The notes under the pieces were generated by a model. The model was not told the DNA's origin, searched no databases, and saw only the letters and a list, made by a program, of their open reading frames with translations. Shown in pieces: positions 59,566 through 64,000 of a stretch of 64,000 bases of DNA. The stretch covers positions 1 to 64,000 of the forward strand of contig NZ_POSP01000003.1 of assembly GCF_002885975.1 (NCBI RefSeq), written 5' to 3'. The position numbers were made by a program, and so were the translations under genes. Every line of letters begins with the position of its first letter. Positions within the stretch are counted from its first letter, which is position 1. This DNA is from Paucibacter aquatile. GTDB lineage: Bacteria > Pseudomonadota > Gammaproteobacteria > Burkholderiales > Burkholderiaceae_C.

Positions 59566-61572
59566 TCAGCGCACCACATCGGCATGGAAGCGCGCGGCCC
59601 CGTAGTCATCGCAAGCCTGAACCGTGCAGCCCACGCTGCGGCCCAGGAGAAACGGCGGGCTGCCCGCAGCCAGACCGCGCATCAGGCTCGAAGCCCGCTC
59701 GCCCGTGGGCAGCTTCAAGAACACGTCCTCGCGCTCGCTGCTCAGGGCGCTGTAGTCGCGCGGCTGGGCGCTGACGATGACCAGGAACTCCTGGCGGCCC
59801 GGCGGCTCTGCCGCATCGACCGGCCAGGACTTGGGCGGCAGCTCCAACTCCTGACCCGCCTTGACCTTGAGTTGGGGAATCTGCGCATTCGGCAGGAACT
59901 GCAGCAAGGAGCCATCCTGGCCCAGCAGCAGCACCTGGACATGCCCGTCACGAGCCGACTTGATCCGGAAAGACAGACGATCCTTGCCGATCACAAACTG
60001 CTCGCGCGCCAGGCGAACCTCCACCGCAAAGCCCGGGCTTTGCCGCTGCAGCGCATCCTCAAAGGCTTGCGCGGGATCGAAGCGCGGCAACGCGGTTTCT
60101 GCGCCCTCGCTCGGCGGCGCAGCTGTGAGGCTCGGTGGCGCGCTGGCGGCCGAGGCACCGCTCGACAGCGCGGCAGTGCTGTCTTTGGGTGCAGCGCCCG
60201 GCCCACCCTGCCCGCCCAGCCAGGCCGTGAGACCCAGCCCCGCCAGTCCCAAAGCTGCACCCAGGGCCAACCAACGCTTGCGCCCAGCCCCGGCGCCTGT
60301 GTCCGCCGCAGCCGTTAGGCCTGGCGCATGTACGGCGCCAGCTGTGGCGGCCGTGCTCACGGGCGCGGCCTTGGCGCGCGCGGCGCCCGAAGCGGAAACA
60401 GATGTTCCATCGTCCAGTGCCGATGGCGCTGAGTCAGGGTCCGACTCATGGCCGCTCAGTGCGCGCAGGCCCAGGTCCTGGCGCAGCGCGGCGATTGACG
60501 CGGTCCGGTCCTCCGGCCGCACGCGCAAGGCCCGGTCCAGGGCCTGCAAGAACTGCGGGCTGTAGCGGCCAGCGGCTGCCTGTTCCAGCGGCACATAGCT
60601 GTCGCTCATCAAGCGGCTGACCGAGGTGGGCGGCGTGCGGCCCATGATGGCGAAATGCATCGATGCCGCCAGGGCATAGACGTCGGTCCAGGGGCCCTGC
60701 TTCATATTGGGCGCCTCGGCGTACTGCTCCACCGGGGCATAGCCGGGCTTGAGAATCACGGTCAGGGCCTGCGTCATGTCGCCGATGACCCGGCGTGCCG
60801 CGCCGAAATCGAGCAGCAGCGGCTTCTGACGCTCACCGACCAGGATGACGTTGTCAGGCGCGATGTCGCGGTGAAAGCAGTTCTGCGTGTGGATCACGGC
60901 CAGCGCCTCGGTCAGGGGCGCGAGCAGGCCCATGAGCCAGGCTTCGCTGGGCGGTTCGCCCAGCTCGCGCAGCTTGTCCTTGAGCGTGATGCCCTCGTAG
61001 AAGGGCATGACCATGTAGGCCGTGCCATTTGCTTCCCAGAAGCGGTAGACCTTGACCAGGGAGGGATGGTCGAACGAAGCCAGCAGCTTGGCTTCGTTCA
61101 CAAAGCTCTTGAGGCCCGCCTCGAAGGTGTCGCGGTGGCGCTCGGACTTGACCTGAACCTGGGTGTTGCCCAGGCGCGCCGACAAGGCTGCGGGCATGTA
61201 CTCCTTGAGGGCCACGCGCCGCTCGAGGGAATGGTCCCAGGCCAGGTAGACGATGCCAAAGCCCCCTTCCCCCAACACCCCGGTCAGCTCGAACTCCCCG
61301 AGGTAGGTGCCCAAGGGCAAGGCGTTGCCGCTGTCGCCCGCACTCGATGCCGAGGGGGCCCGCGAGCTGGCGGCTGATGGGGAGGCAGATGGAGAGGTCG
61401 GCGCCAGCGCCGGAGCCTGTGCACGCGCGGCCAAGTCCGCAGCACTCACCGGGGCCTGGGGCGAGATCAAGGTCGCCATATCGGCCAGTCCAGACGTCGG
61501 CGCCGGGCCGGCGGGTGGCGACTTCAAAGGCCGGATGACCGTGCGATCGTCATCGGAGTTATCACTGCTCAT
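59566..61572 (-). CDS. T6SS-associated Ser/Thr kinase (PpkA type) with C-terminal DUF4384 domain
   Basis: 668 residues from ATG 61572; the frame extends to 62100 but that part is repetitive and lacks a start signal. The N-terminus carries DDDRTVIRP (T11), a likely docking site for an FHA protein. The kinase domain spans about 90-350: GEGGFGIVYLAW, ALKEY (K123), HRDIAPDNV (H234-D236) and DFGAAR (D255). A membrane helix (WLALGAALGLAGLGLTAWL) near 470 is followed by a DUF4384 sensor-like domain at the end (GHVQVLLLGQDGSLLQFLPN). PpkA kinases trigger T6SS assembly by phosphorylating FHA scaffolds. The matching phosphatase is not in the window. Confidence 0.9.
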   Translation of the reverse strand: MSSDNSDDDRTVIRPLKSPPAGPAPTSGLADMATLISPQAPVSAADLAARAQAPALAPTSPSASPSAASSRAPSASSAGDSGNALPLGTYLGEFELTGVLGEGGFGIVYLAWDHSLERRVALKEYMPAALSARLGNTQVQVKSERHRDTFEAGLKSFVNEAKLLASFDHPSLVKVYRFWEANGTAYMVMPFYEGITLKDKLRELGEPPSEAWLMGLLAPLTEALAVIHTQNCFHRDIAPDNVILVGERQKPLLLDFGAARRVIGDMTQALTVILKPGYAPVEQYAEAPNMKQGPWTDVYALAASMHFAIMGRTPPTSVSRLMSDSYVPLEQAAAGRYSPQFLQALDRALRVRPEDRTASIAALRQDLGLRALSGHESDPDSAPSALDDGTSVSASGAARAKAAPVSTAATAGAVHAPGLTAAADTGAGAGRKRWLALGAALGLAGLGLTAWLGGQGGPGAAPKDSTAALSSGASAASAPPSLTAAPPSEGAETALPRFDPAQAFEDALQRQSPGFAVEVRLAREQFVIGKDRLSFRIKSARDGHVQVLLLGQDGSLLQFLPNAQIPQLKVKAGQELELPPKSWPVDAAEPPGRQEFLVIVSAQPRDYSALSSEREDVFLKLPTGERASSLMRGLAAGSPPFLLGRSVGCTVQACDDYGAARFHADVVR

Positions 61573-61909
61573 GGCGTGCTGGCTGACCCCTGCTCTTGTT
61601 CCCCGCATTTGCGTGTGTCGTGAATTCTGATTGACGAAAGTGACGCTCATGGGCCTCCAGACCCCAGTCGTGAATAAGCACGCGAATGGCCGCTGTTCGC
61701 GCCCTGCGCGGCCGACTATGGTGTGGGGCGCATGGCGACGCTGCGCCGTCCGGGCACCCGAGGGCCAGGCCCGAGCGGCGCCATTGCGCAAGCCATAGCC
61801 ACCCATCCAGGTCTTTCGAGCGAAGAAGCGAACGTGTGTGATGCCCGCGCCATCGGCCCCAGGCCGGATGCCCTGAACCCAAGCCCTCTGCCAGGGGCGG
61901 AGCCTGCCT
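61573..61909. other. Divergent intergenic region, kinase / HELSH protein
   Basis: The 337 bases hold open frames on both strands without ribosome-binding sites or family signatures. Promoters for both genes must lie here. I see no clear operator. Confidence 0.4.
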
Positions 61910-63157
61910 GTGCCGATTGAACGCGATGGCGGCTCGCGATTGAGAGCGTTCAAATCGACCGAGGCGGAAGCCTCGCAGTCCGGGGCCGCCACGCCCGCGC
62001 GTCGGCGGCTCGGCCCCAGACGTCGGCGTCCCAGGGCCGAAGAGGCTGAGCGACCCCAGCCGTTCAGCGCCACTGCAACGACCTCACCCGTAACTCCCAC
62101 ACCCTCACCGCCCCCACCTTCACTGCGCGGCCGGGCTTCCGATGCAGCCGTTCATCCCGCAGCGCTGCCCCGGGCCGGTGCGCGGCGTCAGGCGCTGATG
62201 TGGGGCGCAGCGGGTCTGATCCTGGCGATCAGCGCTGGCCTGGCCTATCAGCGCTGGGCCTCACTCGCAGGGGCTGGCGCGCCCCAAGAAACAGCGGCGG
62301 CGGAGCCTGCATCCCCAGCTGCCCGCGCAGCCTCGGCAGCGGCACCGGCCCTCGCCACAGCATCAAGGCAGGAGCCGGTTCCAGTGCTGAGCCTGGCGGA
62401 CATCCTGGCCCACGATGGCCGGGGTACGGCATGGCAGCTCGCCCGCTTGCGCGACAAGCCCGCGATCCTGATCCTGGAGTTCCCCAGCCTGCTGGAGCAG
62501 GGCCTGGCCTTGAATCGCGCCGCGGCCTTCATCGAGAAGAAGCACAGCGCTGGCGGCGCGGTCTTGGGCGATGCCGAGATGCAGCGGCTGCTGGCCCGTT
62601 CGGGCGATTCGGTGGCGACCTTCTACTTCGGCCATGACTACAGCGCCGAGCAGTTGCAGCGCTTTTTTGCCCAGGCCCAAGTGCAGGGCCTGAAGCTCAA
62701 TGCCCAGGAGCTCAAGCTGCAGAGCTTGCTGCAGGCGCAGGGCTTGCTGACGGCCACGGCTGCAGCCCCGTCAACGGCGAGCCCGCAGGCCCTGGTCAGC
62801 TTCACGGCCGTGCAGCAGGACGACCCGGCCACCCCCAGCGATGAGCAGGTCGATGCCTTGCGCCGTGAGTCGACCCTGCGGCATGAGCTCAGCCATGGCG
62901 AGTTTTTCACCAACCCGGATTACCAGCGCCGCTGCTGGGCGTTCTGGCAACAGGGCCTGAACGAAGCTGAGCGTGCCCGCTTCCGCAGCCTGCTCTCCAG
63001 CATGGACTACGACCCGGGCAACGAGGCCTTGATGGTCAACGAAACCCAGGCCCTGCTGATGCACACGCCCGATCAGCGTGCTTTCAACGCCAGCAGCCTG
63101 GGCGTGACGGAGGCGCAGCTGCAAGCGCTGCGCGAACGCTTTCGTCAGCAGCCCTGA
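61910..63157 (+). CDS. Membrane-anchored protein with HELSH metallopeptidase-like motif
   Basis: Up to 415 residues; the start (GTG 61910) is uncertain. The N-terminal 90 residues are Arg/Pro-rich and low in complexity. One membrane helix (MWGAAGLILAISAGLAY, about 95-115) follows, then an Ala-rich linker and a periplasmic domain. In that domain RHELSHGEFFTNPDY places HELSH at 325-329, with a possible third ligand E378 in MVNETQALLM, the HExxH...E layout of zinc peptidases. I do not recognise the family. It is divergent from the PpkA-type kinase and converges on tagF, so it is embedded in the T6SS cluster. A cell-wall or envelope-remodelling peptidase for T6SS passage is inference. Confidence 0.65.
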   Translation: MPIERDGGSRLRAFKSTEAEASQSGAATPARRRLGPRRRRPRAEEAERPQPFSATATTSPVTPTPSPPPPSLRGRASDAAVHPAALPRAGARRQALMWGAAGLILAISAGLAYQRWASLAGAGAPQETAAAEPASPAARAASAAAPALATASRQEPVPVLSLADILAHDGRGTAWQLARLRDKPAILILEFPSLLEQGLALNRAAAFIEKKHSAGGAVLGDAEMQRLLARSGDSVATFYFGHDYSAEQLQRFFAQAQVQGLKLNAQELKLQSLLQAQGLLTATAAAPSTASPQALVSFTAVQQDDPATPSDEQVDALRRESTLRHELSHGEFFTNPDYQRRCWAFWQQGLNEAERARFRSLLSSMDYDPGNEALMVNETQALLMHTPDQRAFNASSLGVTEAQLQALRERFRQQP

Positions 63158-63214
63158 GGAGATCGACGAGGGGCGCGAGCAGGCCGGCCTCAGCGGCTGC
63201 CCCGCCCGCTCGGC

Positions 63215-63946
63215 TCATTCACCACCAAGCAGCGCCGATGCGCGCTGGGGCATGCCGGCGCACACGCGCCAGCGCGCGGCCTGCCCGGCCGGCTGCGCGC
63301 GCCAGTAGGAGCGCGGGGCCTGGCTGGATGACGCCAGGCTTTGAGCCCAAAGCCGCAGGCCTGCGTCCAGCACCGGATCGCTTGAAGCCAGGTCGGGCGT
63401 GGCTGCGACATCCAGCCATTGCCCCGGCGAGGCCGCGGCCGCAGGCGCATCGCCTGGATCGCTCCACAAGGCATCGGGCCAGGCCGAGCTTCGCAGGGCG
63501 GCCTCCAGCTCGGCCTCGACCTGCTCGACCACCCAGTCCTGCTCCAGGGCGTCGGCCGCGCAGGCGTCCAGCGCCTGCAGACGAGCCTGCACCGCCCGCC
63601 ACGCGGCCAGGCTTCGCGGCAAGGCCGGCAAGGACTGCAGGACCAGAAAAGGAAAGTAGCGACCGACCCGATCCACCGAGGGCATGAGGCAGCCCATCCA
63701 GGCCTGATGCCCCAGCTCGCCCGGCAGGCAGGCCGGGCTCAGCAGAAACTGCCAGCTGGGACTGACCAGGTAGGCCTCCAGCCAGTTGCTGCCCCGCAGG
63801 CGATGCTGCGTTTGCAAATCCAGCAGGCCCTCGGCCAGCCAGGCGTCCCACCAGGCCAGCAGGTCGGGCCCCATGCGACGAGAGGCAAAGTCACCCAGGG
63901 CCGGCAGCTTGCCATACCAGCCCGGCAGGGTGTCACGCCGATTCAC
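63215..63946 (-). CDS. tagF: T6SS accessory protein TagF (ImpM family)
   Basis: 243 residues from GTG 63946, which overlaps the tssM stop (GTGA). The family opening is GWYGKLPALGDFASRR ... LLAWWDAWLAEGL, followed by MPSVDRVGRYFPFLVL. TagF is a post-translational repressor of T6SS firing that acts with FHA proteins and antagonises the PpkA pathway. The kinase lies nearby, so both arms of control are present. It converges with the HELSH protein gene. Confidence 0.9.
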   Translation of the reverse strand: MNRRDTLPGWYGKLPALGDFASRRMGPDLLAWWDAWLAEGLLDLQTQHRLRGSNWLEAYLVSPSWQFLLSPACLPGELGHQAWMGCLMPSVDRVGRYFPFLVLQSLPALPRSLAAWRAVQARLQALDACAADALEQDWVVEQVEAELEAALRSSAWPDALWSDPGDAPAAAASPGQWLDVAATPDLASSDPVLDAGLRLWAQSLASSSQAPRSYWRAQPAGQAARWRVCAGMPQRASALLGGE

Positions 63947-64000
63947 AGCGCCGCCGGGCAACGGAATTGCTTGATTTCCCGCAGCTGGAAGGGGTTGAAG
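63943..64000 (-). CDS. tssM: T6SS membrane protein TssM (IcmF), C-terminal end only
   Basis: The last 18 codons read FNPFQLREIKQFRCPAAL then TGA at 63943. The FRCP ending with a preceding NPF is the common C-terminus of TssM. The rest lies beyond the window edge. The overlap with tagF implies one transcript. Confidence 0.75.
   Translation of the reverse strand, partial: FNPFQLREIKQFRCPAAL

Noticed and set aside
61573..62100. N-terminal extension of the kinase frame to 62100
   Set aside because: The extra 176 codons are Arg/Gly-rich, overlap the divergent gene's start, and have no ribosome-binding site; the DDDRTVIRP N-terminus from 61572 is the natural start.

Overview
The window is high-GC DNA of betaproteobacterial type. 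The imp-style type VI secretion (T6SS) cluster with TagJ, the TspB-type filamentous phage and the FHA-like two-partner secretion locus suggest Burkholderiales, perhaps the Rubrivivax/Leptothrix/Roseateles lineage. That placement is an inference; there is no rRNA or tRNA gene in the window to anchor it.

Region 1 (1-19293) is a tandem array of one filamentous phage (inovirus) with a 6436-bp unit. Two full units lie at 6422-12857 and 12858-19293, preceded by part of a third (3737-6421). Each unit encodes a rolling-circle initiator, a gene V-type ssDNA-binding protein, a major coat protein, a TspB/pIII-like adsorption protein, a pVI-like DUF2523 protein, a Zot/pI assembly ATPase, two HTH regulators, a DUF2726 nuclease-like protein and several small proteins. 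The first 3.7 kb is a mirror image of the following phage DNA around a palindrome at 3719-3736, and its outer 1.4 kb is full of homopolymer deletions. It looks like a fold-back assembly artefact at a contig end rather than biology.

Region 2 (19299-24958) is a sulfur-linked efflux locus. An ArsR regulator and a rhodanese run leftward; an RND adaptor, an RND pump and a DUF2892 membrane protein run rightward. A promoter-embedded inverted repeat lies between the two arms.

Region 3 (24985-41301, minus strand) is a two-partner secretion operon: a TpsB outer-membrane transporter, a 4285-residue repeat-built TpsA exoprotein and a caspase-fold protein. Region 4 (41630-45267, plus strand) holds an OmpA-like protein, a TPR-methyltransferase and an unusual protein that fuses TssB-like and TssC-like T6SS sheath domains.

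Region 5 (45311-64000) is a T6SS cluster. The minus-strand run is tssA-tssB-tssC-hcp-tagJ-tssE-tssF-tssG-clpV, continuing in the same direction into a PI-PLC-like protein, a small exported beta-sandwich protein and a class 3 lipase. The last three look like lipid-targeting effectors with a candidate immunity protein. Upstream lie a PpkA-type kinase, a divergent membrane protein with an HELSH metallopeptidase motif, tagF and the last codons of tssM. tssJ, tssK, tssL, fha and vgrG are not in the window.
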